Source: Diphasiastrum complanatum
Lineage: Eukaryota; Streptophyta; Lycopodiopsida; Lycopodiales; Lycopodiaceae
Reading direction: 5' to 3'
Assembly (NCBI GenBank): GCA_029204225.1
Contig: MU832172.1
Coordinates: 1 to 64,000, forward strand
DNA length: 64,000 nucleotides
Part shown: positions 22,030-35,109 of the stretch, one piece after another
Layout of the letters: every line of letters starts with the position of its first letter
Position numbering within the stretch: the first letter of the stretch is position 1
Position numbers and translations under genes: made by a program
The notes under the pieces: generated by a model
The model's input: only the letters and a program-made list of their open reading frames with translations
The model's database searches: none
What the model was told of the DNA's origin: nothing

Positions 22030-23651
22030 TTATAGGTTTTCCAATCCGACTGTTCCATTAGGATAAACATCCAAAACCTTAAATGGTCCTAACCATCTCA
22101 TTCTCAACTTACCAGGATGTTTTTGATATTTACTATCGTATAACAGTACATAATCATTTTCTTTGAAGACTCTTTTTTTTATATGTCTATCATGCCACGC
22201 TTTTCTTCTATTTTGAACCACTTCTTGGGTAAAAAGTGCTCTAGTTCTTTGTCCTTCTAATTGGTTAAGTCGATTAAGCCTTTCTTGTAATGAATCTACA
22301 TCTCCCAATCTTTCTTCTATGGCTACTCTTAAACTCGGAACTTGATATTCTAATGGCACTACTGCTTCTAATCCATATACTAGATTAAAAGGAGTATGTT
22401 GAGTAGTAACCTTATAAGCTGTTCTATATGACCATAATGCAATATTCAACTTTTTATCCCAATTTGTACGATGTTTTTCACAAACTTTTGTGAGTATCTT
22501 GAATATAGTTTTCTTTGTGGCTTCAGCTTGTCCATTTCCTCTAGGGTAGTAGGGTGAAAATTTTTTATGCACATCATGTAGTCTCTAGTCAATACTTCTA
22601 TAGTATCATTTAGGAAGCGTTTTTCCCTATCGCTAATAAGTTCAATAGGACATCCAAATCTGCATATTATATTTTCATACAGAAATTGATCAACTACTTT
22701 TTGGGTATTATTTGTAAAAGCTCTAGCCTCCACCCATTTTGTAGCATAATCTGTAGCGGCTAAGATATAGTGACATTGTGTTGCTTTTGTTGCTGGACTT
22801 ATTGGCCCAACAAAATCTAAACCCCATTCCTCAAAAGGTGCTAATAGTAGAAAAGGATTTAAAGGCATGGCAAATAAATCATTAGGTTTCCCGACTCTTT
22901 GGCATGCATCACATGACTTAACGTATTCTTGAGAATCTTTATGAAGAGTATGCCACCATAGACCTGCTTGTAAAATTTTTCTAGATGTTGTATCTCCATT
23001 GAAATGTCCTCCTGACACTCCTTCGTGTGCTTCTCTAAGTATTATAGGTATTTTATGAGGTAGTACACACCTTCCTAATATTTTATCAGAACCCATTTTA
23101 TATAGTTGTCCTCCTCCTATAAGAGTAGATCTTGCTGATTGGTTTACTATCCGTCTTTTTTCTTTAAGGGGTACTCCCGGTGGAAAATAACCTAGTGATA
23201 GGAATTCAGAGATTTCAAAGTACCACGGAGGAACTGCATCTACTTGGAAGATAAAGGCATCTGGTGTTTCATCACAAATGCCCACAAGTGCATCTTCTTC
23301 CTCTTTCTTTGTTTCGTCAGTAATCCTAGATAAATGATCAGCTAGCAAATGAACCCTTCCTGGTTTAAGGATTATCTTAAATATATATTCTTGTAGTAAG
23401 AGTAACCATCTAGCGAATCTCCCTGTCACATTAGGTTTATTAACTAGATATAATAATGCATGATGATCCACATAAAATACAAAGGGATTAGCCAATAAAT
23501 AATGTCTAAATTTTTGAACTACAAATATCATTGCTAATCCTTCCCTTTCAGTAGTACTATAATTCATTCTAGCTTGTATTAGTTGTTTGCTGGCATAATA
23601 AATAGGATGATCTATTTTATTCTCATCAGCTTGAGCTAATATAAACTGCAT
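22030..23651 (-). pseudogene. Gypsy RNase H and integrase
   Basis: Reading leftwards from 23651: RNase H (YASKQLIQARMNYSTTERE; LADHLSRI), then integrase with HHCC finger (HEGVSGGH ... CDACQRVGKP), first Asp in WGLDFVGPI, second in ISDREKRFLN, then after a frameshift near 22565 the Glu in GNGQAEATKKTI. The C-terminal GPY/F-like part (LRMRWLGPFKVLDVYPNG) ends near 22030. No chromodomain follows. A frameshift near 23640 separates this from the RT part. Integrase inserts the cDNA; here the gene is broken. Confidence 0.88.
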
Positions 23652-26186
23652 ATCCTAAAGCATCAGTATGTACGTGGAACTCCCAGTTTGGTGCGATTAA
23701 TATAGGTGCTTCAATAAGTTTTTGCTTCAAAAGATCAAATCCTTTTTGACACTCAACCTTCCAAACAAAATATGTATCTTTTTTTAGAAGCTTAGTGAGT
23801 GGAAGTGCTAATATAGCATATTTTTCTATGAAACATCTGTAATAACCACAGTGTCCAAGAAATCCTCTTACCTGACTGATATTCTTTGGTGGAGGTAATT
23901 CAGCTATAACTTTTACTTTTTGTGGTTCAGTCATAATCCCATTTATAGAGACTATATGACCCAGTAAGATTCCATGTTTTACTCCAAAAACACATTTTTC
24001 AGGATTTAGAGCTATAACATATGTTCTACATTTCTCAAAACATTTTCTAAGTGGAATCACATGGGGTTCATTACCACTAAATACACTAAAATCATCTAAG
24101 AAAATTTCCATGAAATCTCTTAGATATTCTTTAAAGGCTTGTGTAACCACCCTTTGAAACGTAGCTGGAGCACTACGTAATCCAAAAGGCATGACTTTAT
24201 AAGCATATACCACACAATCAGTAGTAAAAGCAATTTTTGGCTGATCTTTTTCTTGTATTGATACTTGATTATAGCCACTAAAACCTTCCATGAAAGAGTA
24301 CAATTGGTGTCCACCAACTGTATCTAACACACTATCAATAAATGGTAGTGGAAAATAATCTTTCTTTGTGGATGCATTAATTTTCTATAGTCAACACATA
24401 TCCTTAATTTACCATTCTTCTTGGGTACAATGACTACAGGGGGTACCCACTCACTAGTGGGTACTTCATATATGAAACCCACATCTAATAGCTTTTGTAT
24501 TTCTTCTTTTACTGATAATGAATATTTTGGATTGAGCCTGTAAGGTCTTTGCCTTATCGGTTGCGTGTCAGGTAGTAATTCTATTTTATGTGTACATATG
24601 CTTGGGGGTATTCCTTTTAAATCTTTATAATTCCAAGCAAATATGTCACTGTATTCCCGTAATAAATCTTGTAACTGAATTCTATCATTGTAGGACAATT
24701 GAGCACCAATGAAGACAAATTTTTTCTCCCCTTCTTTTCCTAAATTAACTTCAATAGTAGCTGGAGCTCGGGAGTATTGTCCTTCTAGAGGATCCATAGG
24801 ATTTTGAATATAACTTCCAACATGGGTAGGTCTTGTAGCTATCTCTACATCCTCTACTGCATACTTTTGAAAGAAAGGAGGATATTGAGATATTTCTCTC
24901 TCTAGATGTTGATCATTGCTCTGTTTAACTCTTATTTCTTTATCTTCAATATCTAGTTCATTACACATCACCATATTACATTGTACATCAATAGTATAAT
25001 TTGTACTAGATATTAGCCAATAAATTAATTCCATATCACTCTCTATTTCCTCGCGTACTCCATCAATTTTTAATGATGAATTTAATACGTATGGATCAAT
25101 TTCTATGGGTGCTTCTTCCTTTATTGCTTTGTTTTGATTAACTTTTGTTTCTTGTAATATAAAGCCAACTTGAGGATCACTAGTTTGGTAATCACTAGTA
25201 GTTATAGATGAAGTCCAGTTTGTAGTGTCATTTTCATTTTCAAAGGAAATATCATACTCTAGTCCAGATCTTCCAATTAAGCTAGAACTAGTGGTCATTT
25301 TTACTTTAATAGTTTTCCCTATTATTGTCTGTACTATCAAAGTATCTTTATCCCAGTCATGAGATACTTTAGCTTGTTTCAACCATGGCCTTCCTAGGAG
25401 AAGTCGATATGGAGTATTGATAGAATGCATTTTAATAACCACATAATCTACTTCATACTTCTCTCCTGCTATACAAGTTTCAACTTTTCTTGCAATACCT
25501 AGAGGTTTTACCTTTTTGTGATTTGCCATTATTATAATAAAAGGTGCATTTTCCAGATTGTCTATCCCAATTTTCATTTGAATTTCCTCTGGCATGATAT
25601 TTACTCCAGATCCTCCATCTATGAAAACTCCCTTAATATAATAATCGTTCACATCAGCATCTATCATAGGATTAATGGGATCTGTAGTAATATTATGAGA
25701 ATGGATTTCATAAGGAATTTTCTTTGTGAGAGATTTATGAAGAGCTTTTTTGCATTCCGGTGATATTTGTATTAACTGTGCAAAAGATATGTTGGGTATC
25801 ATAGAGCCTAGATCTTTAATTATATCATAGTATTCCACTCCTTTTGATATACCTAGTATCTTTATACTCTTGTTTCTTGAGTGATTTATTATTGGATTTG
25901 GTGGCTTTTGAAATGCCATGAAGGGAGATTCTCTTTCCATCTCATTCATTACTTCCTCATGAACTTCTCTATCTGCATCTCTGCTAGGATATATTGCTTC
26001 ATATATAAGTGACTTATCTACATTCTTCTTATGTTCTATCGTCGGTAATTCCATGGTCTCATTTATCATAGGAGATATAGGATTAGCAATAGCTTGTGCT
26101 CTAGTAATAGCTCCAACCATAATATCATTCTCCTGATGATTGGAAATAGCTTCTACTTGAATTAAGTTGGTACTAGAAGCTTCCAA
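23626..26186 (-). pseudogene. Gypsy protease and reverse transcriptase
   Basis: The frame 26186-24324 holds an acidic N-terminal region, a retropepsin-like segment (VFIDGGSGVNIMPE, LLLGRPWLKQAKVSHDWD) and the start of RT (TSEWVPPVVIVPKKNGKLRI, then CVDYRKL). A frameshift near 24370 moves to 24330-23626 with FMEGFSGYNQV, PFGLRSAPATFQ, the catalytic FLDDFSVF (a YxDD variant) and RGFLGHCGYYRCFIEKYA. The protease active site has DGGS rather than the common D(S/T)G(A/S). The 5' edge was separated from gag by the copia insertion. RT makes the cDNA; this copy cannot make one continuous product. Confidence 0.88.
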
Positions 26187-26298
26187 TTTTCCCTTTTATT
26201 TTACATTTTTTTGACAATTTTTTTGGAAATGTTCTCCCAATTTTTACATATATATTTAAAATCTGCATTCTTAGGGTTTGGACATTCATTTGCCATAT

Positions 26299-27035
26299 TG
26301 TGAAGAATTGAAAAAGATTATCTATGTTAGATATAGGGGTCTTATGTTTTTTACATCAAGCATCTAGGTGTAGGATGTTGATAGGAATAAATTTGGCATA
26401 GATGGCAAATTATGCATTTCCACTTGTAATGCCACTATTGAGCCAAAATAGAGTAAGAGGCTAAACACTTGCTAATTAGAGTGTAGACAAGTGTAAAGTT
26501 TTTGTTTGATGAATTCCAAGAGGTCCAATAGGATATAGAGGTGGAACCTTGTGAGGTCCAATAGGAAATTGAGGTGTGCTTGAATATAGACCAATAGAAT
26601 TAAGAGGTGCATAGATCAATGATCCAATAGGATCAAGAGGTGACAAAATGTGGTCCAATCATAGTTAAGCATAGTGGTAGCTCGTGGACCTACTAGTATC
26701 ATTGTACTCCTCATTTTGAAGTCAGTTGATTTGGTGATTTCATGGATTTTGTGAGTTATTGGATTTCTAGCTTTCTCTCTCTACCCGAGAGCTCTTGATG
26801 CATTTTCTCTCTCTACCCAAGGAGAGCAGCTTGTTTTTACTTAGATTATTTTTTGAATACTTCCCACACGTGTGAGTGAGAGTTGGAAGTGATTAAATGC
26901 ATGTAGTAGTGTGTTTTTGCCATAGGATTCAAGATTGATCTTGAATCTCAATCTAGTCTTGATCTTGGTGCATCTACACACCTTAGGAGATCACAAGTAC
27001 ATGTAGTGGACAATCCACACGTGTGAAATTCAACA
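26299..27035 (+). repeat. Copia-2 5' LTR
   Basis: A 737-bp LTR followed by TGGTATCAGAGCC at 27036. It contains several short CCAATAGGA repeats, CT-rich CTCTCTCTACCC repeats and two copies of CACACGTGTG. It differs from the 3' LTR at scattered bases (for example TATAGACC here versus TATAGTCC near 32620), so it is older than the tandem copia. Confidence 0.9.
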
Positions 27036-27064
27036 TGGTATCAGAGCCTACCTAAGGTTACCAT

Positions 27065-27617
27065 GAATTCCAAGAGGTCCAATAGGATATAGAGGTGGAA
27101 CCTTGTGAGGTCCAATAGGAAATTGAGGTGTGCTTGAATATAGTCCAATAGAATTAAGAGGTGCATAGATCAATGATCCAATAGGATCAAGAGGTGACAA
27201 AATGTGGTCCAATCATAGTTAAGCATAGTGGTAGCTCGTGGACCTACTAGTATCATTGTACTCCTCATTTTGAAGTCAATTGATTTGGTGATTTCATGGA
27301 TTTTGTGAGTTATTGGATTTCTAGATTTCTCTCTCTACCCGAGAGCTCTTGATGCATTTTCTCTCTCTACCCAAGGAGAGCAGCTTGTTTTTACTTAGAT
27401 TATTTTTTGAATACTTCCCACACGTGTGAGTGAGAGTTGGAAGTGATTGAATGCATGTAGTAGTGTGTTTTTGCCATAGGATTCAAGATTGATCTTGAAT
27501 CTCAATCTAGTCTTGATCTTGGTGCATCTACACACCTTAGGAGATCACAAGTACATGTAGTGGACAGTCCACACGTGTGAAATTCAACATGGTATCAGAG
27601 CCTACCTAAGGTTACCA
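27065..27617 (+). repeat. 554-bp tandem duplication of LTR tail, primer site and leader
   Basis: Sequence 26511-27064 is repeated immediately downstream with period 554 bp: the last 525 bp of the LTR, the primer site and about 28 bp of leader. The junction is at ACCATG|AATTCC, where leader ACCATGCATT and LTR GATGAATTCC share only ATG. A second TGGTATCAGAGCC therefore lies at 27590. The copies differ slightly (for example CTAGCTTTC versus CTAGATTTC), so the duplication is not brand new. Confidence 0.88.
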
Positions 27618-28287
27618 TGCATTTTGATCCATCTAAGTGAAAAATTTTCATCAATCTTGAGCTAGAAGTTGTCAAGGCCCATCTTCCTAGCTATCTTGTT
27701 CAATCTTGGATCAAAAGAGATGAAAAGGACATTGATTGGTTCTGACCTGGTACTGTACAGAATCAGGTGCTCAGACACGTGTGAGGAACATCCAATTTCA
27801 GTTTGGAAGTTCTCTCTCATGTTTGATCCATTTATCTTGCTTGATAGCCTGTTTTGAAGCTATTTTTGTCTAGTTTCTGTTGCAATCAGTTTCATTCTAT
27901 TTGGTTGAGCCAATCAAAAGTTATAAGCTTTTGAAGAGGGTTAGGTAGGGCACCTAGACCTGGGTGGACACATTTGGTTTGGTCAAGAGGTTGCTTGGTT
28001 GATCCAAATCACAGTTGTATGCTTGCCAATCTCATCTATATGTGATCTAGGCACTGTTTTGAGATCTTAGGCATTTTGTTTCATGCAATATCATTGTATT
28101 TGAGTCAAATTTGGCTTAGTGTATTTCACACGTGCTAAGAGTGTTAGATCCTAACTTTGCCTATACTCCATCACTTGATGTGAAATAGATCTTGTCTTAG
28201 AGAGATTTGAGTAGCTAGTGAGAATCAATTCACAAATTGTTGTAAGATCTTTCATAGGAGGAGATAGTACTCAATTATTGGATCCTA

Positions 28288-31200
28288 TTGAAAGTGTGTA
28301 ACAACATTTATTGTTCATCATTTGAGTTTTCTTCACTTCAAATGTCTTCAATGGGTTCATCCTTGTTGGAACCAAGTGAAAGATTGACCACTTCAAATTA
28401 TTCAATTTGGAAAATGAGGATGGAGTCCATCTTGATCCTTCAAGACGTGATGGACATAGTTCTTGGCCTTGACGAAGAACCACAAGTTCTTCAAGAGGTT
28501 CAAAAATACAAAAAGAGAGCTAGGATGGCTCTCCACTACATTAAGATGAATGTCTCTAATGAGATATTGAGGGAGATAGGTACTTGTACAACAGCCAAAG
28601 AAGCTTGGGATTGTCTCAAGACTATCTATGAGGCTAAGAATACCTCTAGGCTTCTCACTCTTAGGAATCAAATCTTTCAAAGTAGCCAAAAGAGTGATGA
28701 GAGTGCATCTAGTTATGTTTTGAGAGTAAAAGATATTCATAGAGAGCTTGCTTGTATTGGTGATTCCATCAATCAAAATGAGCTAGTTCAAGTCATTCTC
28801 AATGGCTTGAGAAGTGAATTTGATAATCTTGTCCAATCCTATGCCATTAAGGAGGAGCTACCAAGTTTGGAGGCTCTCCAAAGTGTGCTAATTTCAGAAG
28901 AATCAAGACAAGAGTACAAGCTCTTGAGGATGGACAAGCTTTCTCTCACTCATAATGATGGCAAAGCTCTCTTTGCCAAGGATAAGCACAAAGAGAGGAG
29001 CAAGAACCAACATCAACAATCCTCAAGCAAGGACAAAGTCAAATCCAAAGACAAAGATGAGGAGGAAGATGATTCCTCTAATGCTTCATCATCCAAGCTC
29101 AAGAAGAAGAAGAAGATCAAGTGCTTTTATTGTGGCAAGAAAGGTCATTATGCCACCAATTGCTTCAAAAAGAAGAATCAACTCAAGCAAGCCAATATTA
29201 CCAATGAGAAGGAAGACACTATTGCAAGTGATGGAGAGGGATCTCTTATGGTCTCTAGTTTCTCATCTACTCCTTTCAAGAAGGACGGCCTATGGTATAT
29301 TGATAGTGGAGCCTCTTCACATGTGTGTAGCTCCAAGGACTCTCTCTCTTCTATTGCACCTTATGATGGAGTGAAGAAATCAATATACACTGCAAATGAT
29401 TTTGAATGTCCTATTGAAGGCATAGGGAACATTCCCTTGAAGCTTGCATCCTCTAAAGTTCTTTCTCTCTCTAGAGATCTTTATGTACCTAAGCTTACCA
29501 AGAATCTTATTAGTGTTGGAAAATTGCTTGATAATGGCCTTGATGTAAAATTCAATGTTGATACTTGCACTATCAAGAAGAATGATGAGATACTTGCATT
29601 AGGATCTATATTTGGTGGCATCTATAAACTAGATCCAAATGAGTATGTGAATGCTTGTAATGTTGCTCTTGTGAACAAGCTCTCTATGGAGGAATTATGG
29701 CATAGGAGGTTAGGACATCCCAACCACAAATCCATGCTCTCTATGATCAAAGAATCCAAAGCTATTGGCTTGCCAAAGTCATTCTCCAAGAAGATCAAGC
29801 CTTGTGAGGCTTGTGCTATTGCTAAATCTCACAAAAATCCATTTACAAGATCTTCTATCAAAAGCAAGCATCCTTTGGAGTTAATCCACTCGGATGTGCA
29901 TTTCTCATCAACTACAAGCAAGAGAGGAGCCACTTGTTTTGTTACTTTCATTGATGATTACACAAGATTCACTTGGATATATCTTCTTGCTTCAAAATCT
30001 ATGGTGTTTGATCATTTCCTTATTTTCAAAGCTTATGTAGAGAAGCAATTCTCATTCAAGATTAAAGCTCTTAGAAGTGATGGAGGTGGTGAATATATCT
30101 CCAATAAATTTCAAGATTTTTGTGAGCTTGAAGGCATTAAAAGAGAGTTTTTTTGTGCCTACTCTCCATCTCAAAATGGAGTGGCCGAGAGAAACAATAG
30201 ATCTCTATGTGAATGTGCAAAATCTATGAGAATTGAGGCATCTTTGCCCAAAGATTTTTGGGGAGAAGCCATTAACTGTGCAAATTATCTTTGCAATAGG
30301 CTCCCACATATAGCTCTTGGAGGAAAGTCACCATATGAAATCTTATTTTTGAAGAAGCCTAAGGTTGATCACCTTAGAGTTTCTAGATGCTTATGCTTTG
30401 TCCATATTCCCTTGGAAACAAGGAAGAAGGAAGATCCTAGTGCGTGCAAAGGGATCATGGTTGGATACCCATCCACCAAGAAGGCCTATAGAGTCTTTAT
30501 ACTCTCTACTTCTCAAGTTATTGAAAGTAGAGATGTTGTCTTTCATGAAGATCAACACTCATCATTTGAAGAGGCCGAGATCAAGAAATCTATGGATGCA
30601 TCATCAATTATTGATTTTGAAGACAATCATGATGTGATGGGGTCGAGATTTGAAGAAGACTCTCCTCGGATTTTTTCACCAAGAAGATCCATGAGAGATA
30701 GATCCGAGCCTAAGAGGCTCTCATATGTTGACAAAGGCAAACAAGTGGATCTTGATTCCACTAATTATGTTTTTTATGTCTCTCATGAAGAGCCAAAGAA
30801 TGTACAAGAGGCACTCAATACCAAGGAGTGGTATGATGCCATGAAGCAAGAGTATGATGCATTGATCACCAACAATACTTGGGAGCTTGTGGATCCTCCT
30901 TCCAACAAGCATGTGATTGGTTGCAAGTGGGTATTTCGGATCAAGTTCAATCATGATGGCACCATCAACAAGCATAAAGCAAGATTATGTGCCAAAGGAT
31001 TTGCTCAAATCCATGGTCTTGATTATGAGGAGACCTTTGGACCCGTTGCAAAGATGGTGACAATAAGAATTCTTATTTCTCTTGCTTGTTTTTTCAAGTG
31101 GAGGGTGTTCCAATTAGATGTATCTAATGCTTTTCTAAATGGTTATCTTGAGGAGGAGATCTATATGGAACAACCTCAAGGATTCATCAAGGATGAGTCC

Positions 31201-32166
31201 AAAGTGTGCTTGCCCTTCAAAAGTCTTTATGGACTCAAGCAAGCACCAAGATCATGGTATTCAAGACTTAACTCTTTTCTTATCTCACTAGGATTTACTC
31301 TTAGTGACTATGATCCTTCCATGTATCTAAAGTTTGTTGATAGCAATATTTTCATTCTTCTAATTTATGTTGATGACATTATTCTTTGTGGAAGTTGTAT
31401 CAAGCTAGTTGATGAAACCAAGCTAGCACTTGGATGTGAGTTTAAAATGCAAGATCTAGGAGAGATACATCACATCCTAGGCCTAGAAATTGATTTTTAT
31501 GAAAATCATGTCTTTATATGCCAATCTAGATATGCTCACTCTATGTTGAAAAAATTCCATATGGAAAATTCTAAGAGCATAGATACTCCAATGGAGCAAA
31601 TTGTAAAAGATCCTAACAAAGGTGATGAAAGATCCTTTGAGGACATCACACTTTTTAGGAGTCTTGTATGCTCCTTGATTTGGGTTACCATTAGTTTTTG
31701 TGTGCACAAATTGAGTCAATTTATGCTAGAACCTAAGATCCATCATTGGAAGATGGCCAAGAGGATTCTAAGATATGTATCTTCATCTTGTGATTATGGT
31801 CTACTCTATAAAAGTGAAGATCTATCCATTATTGGCTACTCGGATTCGGACTTTGCAAGTGACAAGATGGATCGAAAGTCTATTAGTGCATACACTATCT
31901 TTCTTGGAGGCAATATAATATCTTGGCTTTCCAAAAAGCAAGATACTATATCTCTCTCTTCATGTGAGGCCGAGTACAAAGCACTCACTACAACTACCAA
32001 AGAAGTGCTTTGGATCAAGAGGTTATTAATGGAACTAAAGTGCATCAAGGAGGATGATCTACCAATGATCAAGTGTGATAACATCTCAGCCCAAGCTCTT
32101 GCCAATAATCCCATATTTCATGCAAGAAGCAAGCACATAGAAGTGGCACACCATTTTGTGAGATAA
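28288..32166 (+). pseudogene. Copia-2 Gag-Pol with premature stop
   Basis: A 1292-codon frame: Gag, zinc knuckle CFYCGKKGHYATNC (about residue 278), protease YIDSGASSHV (about 339), integrase with SDGGGEYISNKF and NGVAERNNRS, reverse transcriptase with LIYVDDIILCG (about 1026) and RNase H ending in HIEVAHHFVR. TAA at 32164-32166 cuts it; the same frame continues without interruption for 49 more codons to TAG at 32314-32316, and these align with the normal C terminus of the other copia. So one nonsense change removes the end of RNase H. The ATG at 28288 or the in-frame one near 28339 (MSSMGSSLLEP) could be the start; the second fits the Gag alignment better. Confidence 0.88.
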
Positions 32167-32334
32167 AAGCTTATTGGAGGAGAAATCTATTTGGAGCATG
32201 TCAACTCGTCCTCTTGTATTGCCGATCTACTCACCAAGCCTTTGAGCAAAAGTGCTTTCATCAAGAATAGATCTAATCTTGGAGTTATATCAAGATCAAT
32301 GCTCAAATCTTCATAGATAATTTTTTAGGAGGAG

Positions 32335-33071
32335 TGTGAAGAATTCAAAAAGATTATCTATGTTAGATATAGGGGTCTTATGTTTTTTACATCAAGCATC
32401 TAGGTGTAGGATGTTGATAGGAATAAATTTGGCATAGATGGCAAATTATGCATTTCCACTTGTAATGCCACTATTGAGCCAAAATAGAGTAAGAGGCTAA
32501 ACACTTGCTAATTAGAGTGTAGACAAGTGTAAAGTTTTTGTTTGATGAATTCCAAGAGGTCCAATAGGATATAGAGGTGGAACCTTGTGAGGTCCAATAG
32601 GAAATTGAGGTGTGCTTGAATATAGTCCAATAGAATTAAGAGGTGCATAGATCAATGATCCAATAGGATCAAGAGGTGACAAAATGTGGTCCAATCATAG
32701 TTAAGCATAGTGGTAGCTCGTGGACCTACTAGTATCATTGTACTCCTCATTTTGAAGTCAATTGATTTGGTGATTTCATGGATTTTGTGAGTTATTGGAT
32801 TTCTAGCTTTCTCTCTCTACCTGAGAGCTCTTGATGCATTTTCTCTCTCTACCCGAGGAGAGCAGCTGTTTTTTACTTAGATTATTGTTTGAATACTTCC
32901 CACACGTGTGAGTGAGAGTTGGAAGTGATTGAATGCATGTAGTAGTGTATTTTTTCCATAGGATTCAAGATTGATCTCGAATCTCAATCTAGTCTTGATC
33001 TTGGTGCATCTACACACCTTAGGAGATCACAAGTACATGTAGTGGACAGTCCACACGTGTGAAATTCAACA
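32335..33071 (+). repeat. Copia-2 3' LTR
   Basis: A 737-bp LTR matching 26299-27035 from TGTGAAGAATTC to AAATTCAACA. It is followed by target duplication CATAT and then gypsy gag-side sequence. Confidence 0.9.
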
Positions 33072-33403
33072 CATATGCCCCATCCCTTGGCATGGATAAC
33101 ATTGTATGTTATTTTTAACTAGATAAGATATTTTGTTTGAATTATTTCCATTATTATAATTCTTTCTATACTGTTCTTGGCTACATTGTGGTTGACAATA
33201 TGACGTATTGGCATTTGTGGTTGAGAACAAGTCAAATAGACCGGATAATAAGGAAGTCCATTATATGGTGGTGCATAATTCATATTTTGTGTAGACAATC
33301 CATTATAAAATGCTAGTGTAGGTAACACAACAGGAGGATAATTTTGTCCATGATTATATTCAGGATTTACATTAGCCGCTAGAGGATTTCTTAATTTACC
33401 TCC

Positions 33404-34623
33404 TCATCCATTTTTGTTATAATAGCATTCTGTATTATTATGATTTGATCTTCTACAAATTTCACAAAATTTTGAGGTCAAAGGCATATTCATTGGTAAT
33501 GGTGGAGGTATAGAAGGTGGTGGATACAATTGTTGTTGATAAGGACAATTATTGGCGATATGTCCACTACCTCTACAGTTAGTACACCATACTCCTAGTC
33601 TTTGAGGTTCATTATGTCCTTTTATATTGAGCTCACCAATTTTTTGACTGACTGTGTTTAATAATTCATCTTTCACTTGCCTTAATGAATTCCTTAATAC
33701 TTCCTCAAAATTATTTTCTCTATTCTTATCTTCTCTTGATCCTTTATTAAAATTTGGATTATCTTCTAAAGATACATCCACCCATGCTTTTTGTCTTGTT
33801 TTAGAGGATTCTCCCATAACTTTAGTAGTTGTTCCAAAGCTATAGCTCTTGAAACTGCATCTTCAAATGTTTTTGGTGATTTAGAAGTGAGAACATACGC
33901 CATCTCATAGGGTAATCCAGGTACAAACCAAGCTATGAAAAATTCCTCTCTCGGAGGTTCTGGTAGCTTTTTGGCCAAAGATTGTATTTTACTCACAAAA
34001 TCTTTAACAGTTTCTTTTTCTCTCATCTTGATTTGACTTAATTGTCTTATAATTTGATTAGCATAGTTGATTTGTCTGTATCTATCCAAAAAATTGGTTT
34101 TCAATTTATCCCAAGTAGATACTTTACTATAATTCAACTATGAATACCATTCTAGAGCTGACCCCTCTAAAGTAGCAGGAAACAGTCTAAACATATCTTC
34201 ATCATCGTCTTCTAAATGTGCTCGACACACATTCATGAATCTTTGAATATGTAAATCTGCATCCTCATCTTCTCTTCCTTTAAAAGTTGGAAGGACTGCA
34301 TGAGTCCTCCCATTTTTATTTCTTCATGTGTTTCTTCCAGTTTTAGATGAGTATGATATATTGCTTGTGTTATTCTTGTCATTTATGTTATTTGATAATT
34401 CTTCCTCCGTTGTTTTTGAATTTTCTATGATCTTATTTGAATCCTTTATTGATGATGTCTTATCTGGTGAGAATGCTCTTTCTTTTGTTATTGGTTCACT
34501 TATGCTGTTTATAATTTCTCTAGTTTCTCTGGCTAGCTTCTCAAATATTTCTTTTTTCCAAGCTCTTCCTTCAGCTCTTCGATCTCTCTCTTCTCTTTGT
34601 TTGTCAAACTGAATATCACTCAT
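33404..34623 (-). pseudogene. Gypsy Gag
   Basis: The N-terminal part (34623-34324) starts MSDIQFDKQREERDRR. The capsid core follows in another frame (FKGREDEDADLHIQRFMNV; LEGSALEWYS, then TAG near 34138; WDKLKTNFLDRYRQIN), then after a frameshift near 33780 a C-terminal part with two zinc fingers, CTNCRGSGHIANNC and CEICRRSNHNNTEC. Gag forms the virus-like particle and the knuckles bind RNA. The stop and frameshifts show that this copy is dead. A second, imperfect knuckle is unusual but known in plant gypsy Gags. Confidence 0.85.
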
Positions 34624-35109
34624 TCAAGACATTCATGTGGTTTACTTTGAGTGACTTCCCGTCTACTTCAAAATAACACCTAAAGGTCATCATAACAAAG
34701 TTCCTTCCAAGAATTCACCAATATTATCACTTAATATCATTCGTCCAACATCATCAAAACATTTTTATCATAGTATAGTCAATTTTAAAAATTCCAACTT
34801 TTTTGTTCATTGACTTAACTAATATTTATAGATTGTAACTATTAAATTCCTGAGATTCCGAAGTATGCCAAGTACCAAACATGTATATTTGAGCTATTAT
34901 GCGGAAAGTTCATGTTTCAAAGAAAAAGGTAAGTTTTAGATCAAACTCTCTTGGATCACCAAGATGCATAGAATTAGCTCCTATATTAAATAACTAACTC
35001 TTGAGAATAAAAAGAGATTTCTGCTGAAGGAAAGCATATTCTCAAGTAAAATCATAGTGGTCTATGGGTTGAAGTCATTCATCACAAGCAATCTCTAATA
35101 TAGAGATCT

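Larger units (their letters stand above)
26299..33071 (+). mobile_element. Second Ty1/copia element, with internal duplication
   Basis: LTRs at 26299-27035 and 32335-33071 (737 bp each, starting TGTGAAGAATT and ending AAATTCAACA) are flanked by the five-base duplication CATAT (26294-26298 and 33072-33076), which proves insertion into the gypsy element between gag and pol. It has two primer-binding sites because of a 554-bp duplication. The polypurine stretch TTAGGAGGAG lies just before the 3' LTR. It is a family distinct from the copia at 10462. Confidence 0.92.
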
